Shown: one piece after another, positions 42,040-50,781 of the stretch
How the letters are laid out: each line of letters opens with the position of its first letter
Position numbering within the stretch: the first letter of the stretch is position 1
Assembly (NCBI RefSeq): GCF_001580365.1
Contig: NZ_CP014480.1
Location: 1-64,000, forward strand
DNA: 64,000 nucleotides
From: Kocuria turfanensis
GTDB taxonomy: Bacteria; Actinomycetota; Actinomycetes; Actinomycetales; Micrococcaceae
Direction of reading: 5' to 3'
Notes under the pieces: generated by a model
The model's input: the letters and a program-made list of their open reading frames with translations, nothing else
Told to the model about the DNA's origin: nothing
Database searches by the model: none
Made by a program: the position numbers and the translations under genes

Positions 42040-44727
42040 TCACCCCCGGCGGGTGATCGTGGGACCGGGGGAGGACCCGCCCAGCAGGCCCAGCTCTCCG
42101 GCCCGCAGCACCGCCTGGCGCCGGGTGCCGACCCCGAGCTTGCGGTACAGGGACTTCAGGTGGACCTTGACGGTGTTCACCGACAGGTAGAGCTCGCCGG
42201 CGATCTCCGAGTTGCTCATCATCGTCGGCAGCAGCTGCAGGACGCTGCGCTCCCGGTTGGTCAGCGGCTCGGCCGGCCCGGGGGGAGCCGCGGGGCGCGC
42301 GGCTCCGCCGAGCCGCGCGGCCGTGCCGTTCCAGCAGGCGCAGCGCGCCGTCCCCGGCCACGAGGAAGGGACGGGCGATGCCCTCCGGGGCGGCCACGGT
42401 CAGCGCCCGGTCCAGTGCCGCCTGGGCCGGCGCGTCCTCGCGCAGCCGGTCGTGGGCCAGGGCGGCGAGCACCCAGAGGTCGGTGGCCGGGCCGCGGTCC
42501 TCCGGCGGCTGCTCCAGCAGCGGCTGCAGCACCTGCAGGCACTCCTGCGGCCGGCCGGCCACCAGACGGGAGCGGGCGAGCAGCACCAGGCGGTGGGCGT
42601 GGGGGCGCTCGCCCGCCGCCGCGGTCCGGGCGGCGGCGAGCAGGTGCGCGGCCTCCTCCGGGTGCCCCTCCGCCAGGAGCACCTCGGCCTCCACGAGCGT
42701 GCACCACTGCCCCAGGAAGCGGGGCATGGCCCAGTCCGCCGTCCGCCGGCGCAGCTGCGCCAGGCCGGCGCGCGCCGCCCGGAGGTCTCCCCGCGACACC
42801 TCCAGGCGGGCGCCGACCAGGGACAGGCCCGTCTCCGCGTAGCGGTCCCGCAGGTTCCCCACGCAGGCGAGTCCGCGCGCGAGCGCGGCGGCGCAGGCCT
42901 CCGTGTCGACCTCGAGCAGCCGGATCAGCGACTCGGCCAGGTAGGCCGTGGCCGCCTGCGGCAGGAACGTCCAGCCGGACTCCTCCGCCACGGCCAGGGC
43001 GATGTCCACGTCCCGGCGGGCCTCGTGCAGCCGTCCGCCCATCGCCTCGAGCACGGCGAGGTTCCCGTGCAGGTGCAGGGCCAGCACCGGGGTCATCGCC
43101 TGGCGGGCCGAGACCGCCCTGATCGTGCGCCGCAGCGCCGTCTCGGCCTCGCCCAGCTCCCCGGACCACAGCCGGCCCATCGCCTGCACGGTGGTCGCGG
43201 CGATGCGGTAGACGGGAGCGGCCGGCATCTCTTCGGGCAGGACGTCCTCGAGCCGCCGGAGCGCCTGCTCCGAGGACCGCACCTGCGCGGCGGCGTCCGC
43301 GTGCATCCAGGCGAGCAGCGCCTCCAGGGTGGTGAGGACCGCCTCCGTCAGCTGGGCGTCGCGCGGGCCGAGACCGGGCAGCAGCGCCCGTGCGCGGGCG
43401 ATGCGGGAGGCGAGGCCCCCGGCGTCGTACTCGGCGTAGCTGGCCACGGTCGTCGCCGCCGCGACCTCGGCGTGCCGGGTGACGAGGTCGACGGGCGCGT
43501 CCGCGAGGAGGGCGACGAGCGCGGCGCGCTCCGTGCCGAGCATCTCCGCGCCGGCGCTGCGCAGCACGAACCGCGCGAGCGCGGTCCAGTCCTCGGCGGC
43601 CCGCAGGTGCCGGGCGGCCTCGAGCAGCTCCCCGCGCGCCGCGAACCAGGCCGCGGCCCGCCGGTGCAGCTCCTGCCGGCGCTCGGGGGCCTGGGTCCGG
43701 AGCCGGTGGCGCAGCAGGTCCCCGAAGAGCTGGTGGCAGCGGTACCACTCGCCCCGGTCGTCGAGGGCGACGACGAACAGGTCCGCCCGCGCGAGCCGGC
43801 CCAGCAGCAGGCGGCCGTCCGCGCGGCCGGTGAGGGCGTCGGCCAGGTCCCCGAGATCCGGTGGACCACGCAGGTGTCCAGCAGGAACCCGGTCAGCTCG
43901 GGGTCCTGGCCGTCCAGGACCTCCTGCACGAAGTAGTCGGCCACGGCCCGCTGGTCGCCGGCGAGCTGCTCGACGACGGCGCCGAGGTCTCCCGAGTTCT
44001 CCAGGGACAGGGCCGCCAGACGCAGCCCGGCCGCCCACCCCTCGGTCTTCTCCAGGAGTGCGGCCAGCTGCGCCGGTGGCAGCACCACGCCGTGGGCCCG
44101 GAGCAGCTGCGCGGCCTCCTCGGCGTCGAACTCCAGGTCACCCGCGCGCAGCTCCGTGAGCCGCCCCTCGAGGCGCAGCCGCTGCAGGGGGAGCCCCGGG
44201 ACGGTCCGTGTCGCCACGACCAGGCGCAGTCCGCCGAGGCCGCGGCGGACCACCGCGGCGAGGGACTGCTCGGCGGCGGTGCCCGCGATCAGGTGCGCGT
44301 CGTCGAGCACCAGCACCCGCGGCCCTGGCAGCGCCGTGCAGGCCTCCACCAGGACGGAGACGAAGCGCGGGTCGTGCGCGGAGGGCGGGTGCAGGGTCGC
44401 CAGCGGGCTGGCCGGCGGCACGTCGTGCACGGCCTGCAGCGAGGAGAGCACCCGGGCCCAGAACTGGTGCGGGTCCGCGTCGGCCGGCTCGACCGACAGC
44501 CACGCGACCGGCGGGCGGCGCCCGGTGGCCCACGAGGCCAGCAGGAGCGTCTTGCCCGAGCCCGCCGGGCCGGACACGACCACCGTGCCGGCCGCCACGC
44601 CGTCGTCGAGCAGCCGCTCCAGACGGGGACGGCGCACGAGCCCGGCGGGCAGCCGGGGGACGAGGGACCGGGCGGCCGTCAGGCCTCCGGACGCGCCCGC
44701 CAGCCCCCGTGTCGGTGCGGTCCTCAT
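42040..44727 (-). pseudogene. LuxR/MalT-type ATP-binding regulator with two frame breaks
   Basis: A large signal-transduction ATPase activator of about 890 residues if repaired. From ATG 44727 the first frame has Walker A VSGPAGSGKT (residues 51-60), LVLDDAHLIAG (Walker B) and a winged helix up to LLDTCVVHRISG. There the frame breaks near 43849-43852; one more C/G restores DLADALTGRADG. A second frame carries some 500 residues of TPR-like helices to LLERHGRAAR. Between about 42270 and 42335 it shifts again to EPLTNRERSVLQLLPTMMSN and the LuxR helix-turn-helix YLSVNTVKVHLKSLYRKLGV. The ligand is unknown. It may have controlled the SHOCT and permease genes. Real decay and sequence error are both possible. 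Confidence 0.85.
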
Positions 44728-46333
44728 GCTTCGAGGCTACTCGCGAGGAAGGAAGGCCGGTACTGTGCCCTCCGCGTCCGGGCGGTTCGGCCCCTGGCCG
44801 GGGGCGTGGCGGCGACCGGCCGGTGCGCCGGAGCGGGACCGGGGCGGGTGGTCCGGGGCCCGCTCGGGGCGCACGGGCAACGGCGGGGTGCCTCACGCTG
44901 GCGGCCCCCCCGGAGGCCGCGGCGCGGGACGGCCGTGCGTGCCCCGGCGTCAGGTCCTCTGCCTCGAGCACGGCGCAGAACCGTCGGTGGTCCTCGGCGT
45001 TGCGGTCCGCGTACGCCTCGGCGAAGTCCGCCAGGGCCTCGTCGAGGACCTTGCCCTGGGCCAGGTAGGCCGCGAGCGCCATCCGGTCCCCGGAGCGTGC
45101 GTGGGCCCGGGCCAGGGTCCAGCCGCACAGCTCGCCGTAGGACCGCATCCCACCGGGGGTCATCCGCTCCACCGCGGCGGAGGCCTTCCAGTCCCGCAGC
45201 TGGCGGACGTAGTAGTCGCGGTGCACCCCGTCGGCGTCGACCACGGACAGCCAGCCCAGGAACGTGTCGCTGGCGGCCTGCATGAGCCGCTGCCCGGCGA
45301 CCACGCGCTCGCCCCCGTGCTCGACCCCGGGCACGCCGGACGGGACGGCCCCGGCGGCGGCGAGCACCGACGCCCCGGCCTCCTTGACCTGGAGGAAGAG
45401 CGGCTCACCGTCGGCCCGCCCCGTGAGGAGCACGAGCCAGCTGCGCGTCCCCACGCTGCCGAGCCCGCGCACGCTGCGGGCGATGTCGACCACGTCGAAC
45501 TGGTCGAGCAGGAAGCGGCGGTCGCTCACGAGGGTCTCGCGGTAGCCGTCCAGGAGCCGGGCCATGCGCTCGGCGAGGGCCGTGTGCTCGGCCGGGCCCA
45601 GCAGCTCCCGGGCCGGCACGACGACGGGCGGGTCCGCCGCGAAGCGCGGCCGGCCCGCGACCTCCTCCGTCAGCGTGCCCAGGAGCCGGCGGCTGTCGCG
45701 GGAGCGGGCCTTGCGCAGCGCCGCCTCGGTGCGGCGGGAGGCCTCCTTGCCCCGGGCGTACTGGTGCCGGACCTGCTCGGTGTCGGCGGCCGCGTACCAG
45801 ACGGCCAGGGTGGACTCGCGCGCGAAACCGCGCACCGCCCGGCGGTAGGACCGCGCCGCGGCGGCGACGACGCCGCGGCGCTCGTCCCGGCCGAAGCCGT
45901 TCTGGCGTCCGGCCACGGCGAAGCTGGCGGCCAGGCGCAGCACGTCCCACTCCCACGGGCCGCGGGCGGTCTCGTCGAAGTCGTCGAGGTCGAACAGGAG
46001 CCGGCGCTCCGGGGTGCCGAAGACCCCGAAGTTCGACAGGTGGGCGTCCCCGCACAGCTGCACCTCCAGGCCGGTGCCGGGCCGGTGGGCGAGGTCGTGG
46101 GCCATGACGAGCGCCGCGCCCCGGAAGAAGGCGAAGGGCGAGGCGGCCATGCGCTCGTGCCGCAGCGGGACGAGCTCCGGCAGCCGCCCCTCGTCCTGGG
46201 AGCGCAGCAGCGCCACGGGGTCGCGCTGCCCGCGCACGGGCTCCAGCAGGCCGTGGGCGGACAGCGGGCAGCGCTCGCGGGCCCGCTCGGCCGCCTCCGC
46301 GGACCGCGGTGGCGGGGTGAAGCTCGGGGTCAC
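44138..46333 (-). CDS. DUF2252 family protein, 3' end doubtful
   Basis: DUF2252 proteins are of unknown function with a kinase/aminoglycoside-phosphotransferase-like look. Visible motifs are CGDAHLSNFGVFG, LFDLDDFDETARGPWEWDVLRLA, FLQVKEAGASVL and GQRLMQAASDTFLGW. The GTG at 46333 has GGAGGA upstream. The domain ends near ADRNAEDHRRFCAVLEAED at about 44955, where homologues stop. Here the frame remains open to 44138, running through low-complexity Pro/Arg sequence and 590 bases into the LuxR-type gene. I think the true 3' end is near 44950 (a TGA lies there in another frame) and that a small shift removed the stop. Confidence 0.7.
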   Translation of the reverse strand: MTPSFTPPPRSAEAAERARERCPLSAHGLLEPVRGQRDPVALLRSQDEGRLPELVPLRHERMAASPFAFFRGAALVMAHDLAHRPGTGLEVQLCGDAHLSNFGVFGTPERRLLFDLDDFDETARGPWEWDVLRLAASFAVAGRQNGFGRDERRGVVAAAARSYRRAVRGFARESTLAVWYAAADTEQVRHQYARGKEASRRTEAALRKARSRDSRRLLGTLTEEVAGRPRFAADPPVVVPARELLGPAEHTALAERMARLLDGYRETLVSDRRFLLDQFDVVDIARSVRGLGSVGTRSWLVLLTGRADGEPLFLQVKEAGASVLAAAGAVPSGVPGVEHGGERVVAGQRLMQAASDTFLGWLSVVDADGVHRDYYVRQLRDWKASAAVERMTPGGMRSYGELCGWTLARAHARSGDRMALAAYLAQGKVLDEALADFAEAYADRNAEDHRRFCAVLEAEDLTPGHARPSRAAASGGAASVRHPAVARAPRAGPGPPAPVPLRRTGRSPPRPRPGAEPPGRGGHSTGLPSSRVASKHEDRTDTGAGGRVRRPDGRPVPRPPAARRARAPSPSGAAARRRRGGRHGGRVRPGGLGQDAPAGLVGHRAPPAGRVAVGRAGRRGPAPVLGPGALLAAGRARRAAGQPAGDPAPALRARPALRLRPGGGLHGAARAAGAGARRRAPDRGHRRRAVPRRGGPPRPRRTAPGRGDTDRPGAPPAAAAPRGAAHGAARG

Positions 46334-46529
46334 GTCCGTGTCCTCCGTCCGTCTCGGCCGGTCCCCGTCGCCGGGCGCCCGGGGGAACGGGCGGCAGCCC
46401 GCTGCGGCCACTCTCGCCCCACCGCGCCCCGTGGCGGCTCACCTGCCGCGGGTGAATCCGGGGCTCCCGCGCCGCTGCGCCCCGGGAGCGACTCGTTCCC
46501 GGCGGCCCCGCACCGGACGCGACCACCGG

Positions 46530-46535
46530 TACACT
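46530..46535 (+). promoter_or_regulatory. predicted -10 (TACACT) for deaminase gene
   Basis: TACACT fits TANNNT and lies 57 bases before the ATG at 46592. GAAGGAGCGTCGAG precedes that ATG as ribosome-binding site. No clear -35 is seen. Confidence 0.4.
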
Positions 46536-46591
46536 GCTCGGGATCCCGCCGCCCGTGGCGGGACGCCGCGGGACGCGAAGGAGCGTCGAGG

Positions 46592-47590
46592 ATGAAGGAC
46601 CTGTACACCCTGCCGAAGGCGGAGCTGCACCTGCACATCGAGGGCACCCTGGAGCCCGAGCTCGCGTTCGAGCTCGCCGCCCGGAACGGCCTGGAGCTGC
46701 CGTACGCCTCGGTGGAGGAGCTGCGGCGGCAGTACGACTTCGAGGACCTGTCCTCCTTCCTGGAGCTCTACTACGCCACGATGGCCGTGCTGCGCGAGGC
46801 CTCGGACTTCGAGGCCCTCACCCGCGCCTACCTCGACCGGGCGGCGGGCCAGGGCCTGCGCCACGTCGACGTCTTCTTCGACCCGCAGGCGCACACGGCC
46901 CGGGGGGTGCCGCTGGAGGCGGTGATCGACGGCATCCGCGCCGGCCTGGACACCGCCCGTGCGCAGCACGGCATCACCAGCACGCTGCTGCTGTGCTTCC
47001 TGCGCGACCGGCCCGCCGCCGAGGCCCTGGCCATGTTCGACGCGCTGGGGGACCAGCTCGTCCGGATCGACGGGATCGGCCTCGACTCGGCCGAGGTGGG
47101 CCACCCGCCGGCGCTGTTCGAGGAGGTCTTCGCCCGGGCACGGGCCGCGGGGCTGCACGTGGTCGCCCACGCGGGGGAGGAGGCCGGTCCCGAGTACGTC
47201 CGGGAGGCGCTGGACGTGCTGCGCGTCGAGCGGGTGGACCACGGCATCCAGTGCCTGCAGGACCCCCGGCTCGTGGAGCGCCTCGTCGCCGACCGGGTGC
47301 CGCTGACCGTGTGCCCGCAGTCCAACGTGCGCCTGCGGGTGGTCCGCACGCTCGCGGAGCACCCGGTGCTGGAGATGCTCGAGCGCGGGCTCGTGGTGAC
47401 CGTCAACTCGGACGACCCCGCATACTTCGGCGGCTACGTGGGCGACGCCTTCCAGGGGCTGCGCGAGGCCCTCGGGCTCACCGACGAGCAGGCCGCCGCG
47501 CTGGCCCGCAACGCGGTGGACGCCTCCTTCGCCGGGGCGCCGCGCAAGCGGGAGATGCACGAGGAGATCCGCGCGTGGGAGCGCGGCTGA
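46592..47590 (+). CDS. adenine/adenosine deaminase family protein
   Basis: A zinc amidohydrolase of purine salvage, 332 residues. Metal ligands are H13 and H15 in ELHLHIEG, the His of VVAHAGEE and the Asp of VNSDDPAYFGG; the His of RVDHGIQCL lies in the active site. The segments HLHIEGTLEPEL and SDDPAYFGGYV are closer to what I recall of adenine deaminases (Aah1/ADE type) than of adenosine deaminases, which usually have NTDDP. It is transcribed alone, divergent from the DUF2252 gene, and followed by gcvH. Confidence 0.88.
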   Translation: MKDLYTLPKAELHLHIEGTLEPELAFELAARNGLELPYASVEELRRQYDFEDLSSFLELYYATMAVLREASDFEALTRAYLDRAAGQGLRHVDVFFDPQAHTARGVPLEAVIDGIRAGLDTARAQHGITSTLLLCFLRDRPAAEALAMFDALGDQLVRIDGIGLDSAEVGHPPALFEEVFARARAAGLHVVAHAGEEAGPEYVREALDVLRVERVDHGIQCLQDPRLVERLVADRVPLTVCPQSNVRLRVVRTLAEHPVLEMLERGLVVTVNSDDPAYFGGYVGDAFQGLREALGLTDEQAAALARNAVDASFAGAPRKREMHEEIRAWERG

Positions 47591-47631
47591 GCCGCCGCGC
47601 CGCCGTGCCCGGCCCGCCGGGTGCTCTGTGC

Positions 47632-47637
47632 CATAAT
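47632..47637 (+). promoter_or_regulatory. predicted -10 (CATAAT) for gcvH
   Basis: CATAAT (one mismatch from TATAAT) lies 35 bases before the gcvH ATG at 47673, which has an AGGAGCGACCC ribosome-binding site. Confidence 0.45.
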
Positions 47638-47672
47638 CGAGCCGACCGCGCACGTCCGACCAGGAGCGACCC

Positions 47673-48059
47673 ATGAGCGAGATCCCCGCCGACCTGTCCT
47701 ACACGGCCGAGCACGAGTGGGTCGCGGACCCCGGAGCCGACGGCGTGGTGCGCATCGGCATCACCGACCACGCGCAGAGCGAGCTGGGCGACGTCGTCTT
47801 CGTCCAGCTGCCCGAGGTGGGGGAGGCCGTCGAGGCCGGCGCCGCCGTGGGCGAGATCGAGTCCACCAAGTCCGTCAGCGACATCTTCGCCCCGGTCTCC
47901 GGCGAGGTCACCGCGGTCAACGACCGCCTCGAGGAGGAGCCCGCGGCCGTGAACACCGCCCCCTACGGCGAGGGCTGGCTGTTCGAGGTCCGTCCCGCGG
48001 ACGAGGACTACCGGTCCGGGCTGCTGGACGCGGAGGGCTACGCCGCGCAGCTGGGCTGA
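47673..48059 (+). CDS. gcvH: glycine cleavage system H protein
   Basis: Lipoyl carrier of the glycine cleavage complex, 128 residues. The lipoylated Lys66 is in EIESTKSVSDI, and the family segments HEWVADPGADGVVRIGITDHAQ and NTAPYGEGWLFEV are present. The other gcv genes are not in the window. It begins the conserved actinobacterial row gcvH-garA-ftsR-BFN-mcdR (compare Rv1826-Rv1830 in Mycobacterium tuberculosis). Separate promoters before gcvH and garA suggest partly independent expression. Confidence 0.96.
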   Translation: MSEIPADLSYTAEHEWVADPGADGVVRIGITDHAQSELGDVVFVQLPEVGEAVEAGAAVGEIESTKSVSDIFAPVSGEVTAVNDRLEEEPAAVNTAPYGEGWLFEVRPADEDYRSGLLDAEGYAAQLG

Positions 48060-48129
48060 ACCGCCCCGGGCCGTGCCCGGTGGACCGGCGACCGGGACGT
48101 GTCCCGGCCGCCGCGTCCCGTCGCCCCCA

Positions 48130-48143
48130 CCCAGTACACTGGG
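48130..48143 (+). promoter_or_regulatory. -10 (TACACT) inside palindrome CCCAGT-AC-ACTGGG before garA
   Basis: A 14-bp perfect palindrome contains TACACT (48135-48140), a TANNNT -10. It lies about 112 bases before the FHA gene. Operator and -10 coincide, so a repressor bound there would block RNA polymerase. Confidence 0.45.
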
Positions 48144-48254
48144 AACTGCAACCGGGTGGCTCCGGCCGCCCCCGGGAGAACCCCGGGACAGGCGGTCGCG
48201 GGGTCGGGATCCCACGGGATCCGCCAACCAACACGTCACCAGTCGAGGGAAGAG

Positions 48255-48710
48255 ATGTCCAGAACCCAGAACGGCTCGAACGCACCCCAGGGGGAGCCGG
48301 AGACCACGTCGATCCAGATCGTGGCCGAGGTCCTCTCCCGCGCCGCTTCCCACAAGCTCTCGCCGGAGGAGAACGCCGCGGTCTCGGCCCTGCCCCCGCG
48401 CAGCGCCCTGCTCGTCGCCCACGACAGCGGCGGCACCGGTTCGCGCTTCCTCCTGGACCGGGACGAGGTCCCCGCCGGACGCCACCCGTCCTCGGAGATC
48501 TTCCTGGACGACGTCACCGTATCCCGCCGGCACGCCCGGTTCGTCCGCCGCGGCGACACCTTCGAGCTCATCGACTCCGGGTCCCTCAACGGGACCTACG
48601 TCAACGGGGACCGGGTGGACAGCGCGACGCTCGACAACGGCGACGAGGTCCAGATCGGGAAGTTCCGGTTCACGTTCTACCGTTCGCTGCGCACGCAGTC
48701 GGACCAGTAG
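48255..48710 (+). CDS. garA: FHA-domain metabolic switch protein GarA/OdhI
   Basis: A 151-residue cytosolic phosphopeptide-binding protein. The FHA domain occupies about residues 55-145 with GRHPSSEIFLDDVTVSRRHARF and SLNGTYVNGDRV. Near the N-terminus EPETTSIQIV contains ETTS, the threonine motif phosphorylated by PknG/PknB-type kinases in GarA and OdhI. The phosphorylated tail folds onto the FHA domain and releases 2-oxoglutarate dehydrogenase and glutamate dehydrogenase in the studied species. GAGGGAAGAG precedes the ATG. It sits between gcvH and ftsR, as in mycobacteria. Confidence 0.94.
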   Translation: MSRTQNGSNAPQGEPETTSIQIVAEVLSRAASHKLSPEENAAVSALPPRSALLVAHDSGGTGSRFLLDRDEVPAGRHPSSEIFLDDVTVSRRHARFVRRGDTFELIDSGSLNGTYVNGDRVDSATLDNGDEVQIGKFRFTFYRSLRTQSDQ

Positions 48711-48719
48711 AAGGGAGCC

Positions 48720-49466
48720 ATGGCCGACCCCGCCGAGACCGACCTGCACCGGGACGACGTCCAGCACGAGCCCCGGGTGGGCATCAGCGCCGTGCTCAAG
48801 GAGCTCGGTGCGGATCACCCGGGCATCACCGCCTCGAAGCTGCGCTTCCTCGAGGACAAGGGCCTGGTGCATCCGGCCCGCACCGCCTCGGGCTACCGGA
48901 AGTTCTCCCGGGCCGACATCGAGCGGCTGCGCCGCATCCTGGAGCTCCAGCGCGACCGCTACCTCCCGCTGAAGGTCATCCGGGAGCGGCTCGACGCCGA
49001 CGCGACCTCCCCGGACGACGGTGACCGGCGGACCCCGGAGGCCGCGGACCCCGTGACCGCCCCCATCCCGATCGTCCCCGCACCGCCCGCGTACAGCCTG
49101 CGCGAGCTGGCCGGGCGCACCGGGGCCGGGATCCCCCTCGTGCGCGAGCTCGTGAGCTACGGGCTGATCCGCGAGCAGAACGGCGTCTTCGACGACCACG
49201 CGCTGGCGATCACCCGCGCCGCCCTCGCCCTCACCGCCCACGGCCTCGAGCCGCGGCACCTGCGCCCCTTCAAGGCCGCGGCGGACCGCGAGCTCGGCCT
49301 GGTGGAGCGGGCCGTGGCGCCGCTGAGCTCCCGCCGCGACGCCGCCTCGCGCGCCCGGGCCGTCGAGCGCGCCCAGGAGATCTCCGGGCTGTGCCTGACC
49401 ATCCACACCTCGCTCGTGAGGTCCGAGATCGCCGCGCTCCAGGAGCGCGCCGCGGTGGAGCACTGA
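48720..49466 (+). CDS. ftsR: MerR family regulator FtsR
   Basis: A 248-residue regulator. The N-terminal MerR helix-turn-helix runs ISAVLKELGADHPGITASKLRFLEDKGLV, with GYRKFSRADIERLRRIL as the wing. A second half (SLRELAGRTGAGIPLVRELVSYGLI) looks like another winged-helix module and may bind a ligand or a partner. In Corynebacterium the orthologue activates ftsZ; that function here is inferred from synteny. GAAGGGAGCC lies directly before the ATG, 9 bases after garA. Confidence 0.9.
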   Translation: MADPAETDLHRDDVQHEPRVGISAVLKELGADHPGITASKLRFLEDKGLVHPARTASGYRKFSRADIERLRRILELQRDRYLPLKVIRERLDADATSPDDGDRRTPEAADPVTAPIPIVPAPPAYSLRELAGRTGAGIPLVRELVSYGLIREQNGVFDDHALAITRAALALTAHGLEPRHLRPFKAAADRELGLVERAVAPLSSRRDAASRARAVERAQEISGLCLTIHTSLVRSEIAALQERAAVEH

Positions 49467-49467
49467 C

Positions 49468-49992
49468 ATGGCCGTGCACCAGGTCCTGATGGAGATCGCC
49501 GGGGTGCGGATGGACGTGCCGTCCGCGCAGCCGGTCGTGGTGCTGCGCGAGGTGGAGGGCGGGCGGCACCTGCCGATCTGGATCGGCACCAACGAGGCGA
49601 CGTCGATCGTCTTCGCGGTGCAGGGCATCGAACCGCCCCGGCCGCTGACGCACGACCTGCTGCTCTCGGTGGCCACCGCCTTCGGGCGCACCCTCACCCG
49701 GGTGCGGATCCACACGGTGGAGGAGGGCGTCTTCCACGCGGCCCTGGAGTTCTCGGACGGGACGGTGGTGGACTCCCGTGCCTCGGACGCGATCGCCCTG
49801 GCGGCCCGCACGGACTGTCCCATCCTGTGCACCGAGACCGTCCTGGACGAGGCCGGGCTCGTGATGAGCGGGGACGGCGAGCTGCGGGAGCCGTCGCACC
49901 GTTCCGGCGAGGCCGAGCAGCAGCTGCCCCCGGAGACGCAGGTCGAGCAGTTCCGGGACTTCCTGGACAACGTCGATCCGGAGGACTTCTGA
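49468..49992 (+). CDS. bifunctional nuclease (BFN/DUF151) family protein
   Basis: A 174-residue protein with the BFN domain: VVVLREVEGGRHLPIWIGTNEATSI and VDSRASDAIALAARTDCPI are the conserved stretches. Plant and bacterial relatives have been called bifunctional nucleases with DNase and RNase activity, but the physiological role is unclear. The C-terminal tail is acidic (EQFRDFLDNVDPEDF). It starts one base after the ftsR stop, so coupling is likely. Confidence 0.9.
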   Translation: MAVHQVLMEIAGVRMDVPSAQPVVVLREVEGGRHLPIWIGTNEATSIVFAVQGIEPPRPLTHDLLLSVATAFGRTLTRVRIHTVEEGVFHAALEFSDGTVVDSRASDAIALAARTDCPILCTETVLDEAGLVMSGDGELREPSHRSGEAEQQLPPETQVEQFRDFLDNVDPEDF

Positions 49993-50041
49993 GCGACCGG
50001 CCGGGGGCCGCGCCGACACGGGCCCGGAACGGCGGATGTCT

Positions 50042-50070
50042 TTGACCCCGTCACCGGGGAGGTCTAACGT
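50042..50070 (+). promoter_or_regulatory. strong promoter TTGACC-17-TAACGT before mcdR-like gene
   Basis: TTGACC at 50042-50047 and TAACGT at 50065-50070 are spaced by 17 bases, the best housekeeping-type promoter seen in the window. The leader to the GTG at 50170 is about 93 bases. Confidence 0.75.
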
Positions 50071-50169
50071 CGAAGCTGTACTCGAGGTGTCCCCGGGGGG
50101 TCCGGACGTCTCGCCGAGAGCATGTCCTGCCGGTGCCGCGAGGGCCGGACCCACGAACGAGGAGGCGGC

Positions 50170-50772
50170 GTGAGCGACCGCGAGCAGCCCGGCGGCCCGG
50201 CCGGGCCCGATCGCCCTCCGGCCCACGGCACCCAGGGCGTCCTCTTCGACGACTCGGTGGTCCGGGACGAGTCCGTGGGCTACCGCGGGCCCACGGCGTG
50301 CAAGGCCGCGGGCATCACCTACCGGCAGCTCGACTACTGGGCGCGCACCGGCCTGGTGGAGCCCACCGTCCGCGGCGCCTCCGGCTCCGGGACCCAGCGG
50401 CTGTACAGCTTCCGGGACATCCTGGTGCTCAAGATCGTCAAGCGGCTCCTGGACACCGGGGTCTCCCTGCAGCAGATCCGCACCGCCGTCGGCGCGCTGC
50501 GGGCGCAGGGCGTCGAGGACCTCGCGCAGCTCACGATGATGAGCGACGGCGCCAGCGTCTACGCCTGCACCTCCCCGCACGAGGTCATCGACCTGGTGCA
50601 GGGCGGCCAGGGGGTCTTCGGGATCGCGGTGGGCCGGGTGTGGCGTGAGGTCGAGGGGACCCTCGCGGCGATGCCCGGGGAGCACACCGGGCAGCCGCCC
50701 GCCCCGGCCGGGCGTCCCGCGCCCGACGACGAACTCTCGGCCCGCCGGGCCCGCCGGCAGAGCGCGGGCTGA
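50170..50772 (+). CDS. MerR family regulator (Rv1830/McdR-like)
   Basis: A 200-residue regulator. The MerR domain is GYRGPTACKAAGITYRQLDYWARTGLVEP followed by YSFRDILVLKIVKRLLDTGVSLQQIRTAV. A C-terminal helical part (ASVYACTSPHEVIDLVQGG) is shared with mycobacterial Rv1830, named McdR for its effect on cell division genes. The order after gcvH-garA-ftsR-BFN also matches. The GTG at 50170 is taken because of GAGGAGGCGGC; an upstream in-frame start at 50122 would lie in the leader. The end is disordered and rich in Arg and Ala. Confidence 0.88.
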   Translation: MSDREQPGGPAGPDRPPAHGTQGVLFDDSVVRDESVGYRGPTACKAAGITYRQLDYWARTGLVEPTVRGASGSGTQRLYSFRDILVLKIVKRLLDTGVSLQQIRTAVGALRAQGVEDLAQLTMMSDGASVYACTSPHEVIDLVQGGQGVFGIAVGRVWREVEGTLAAMPGEHTGQPPAPAGRPAPDDELSARRARRQSAG

Positions 50773-50781
50773 GGTCCGGGC

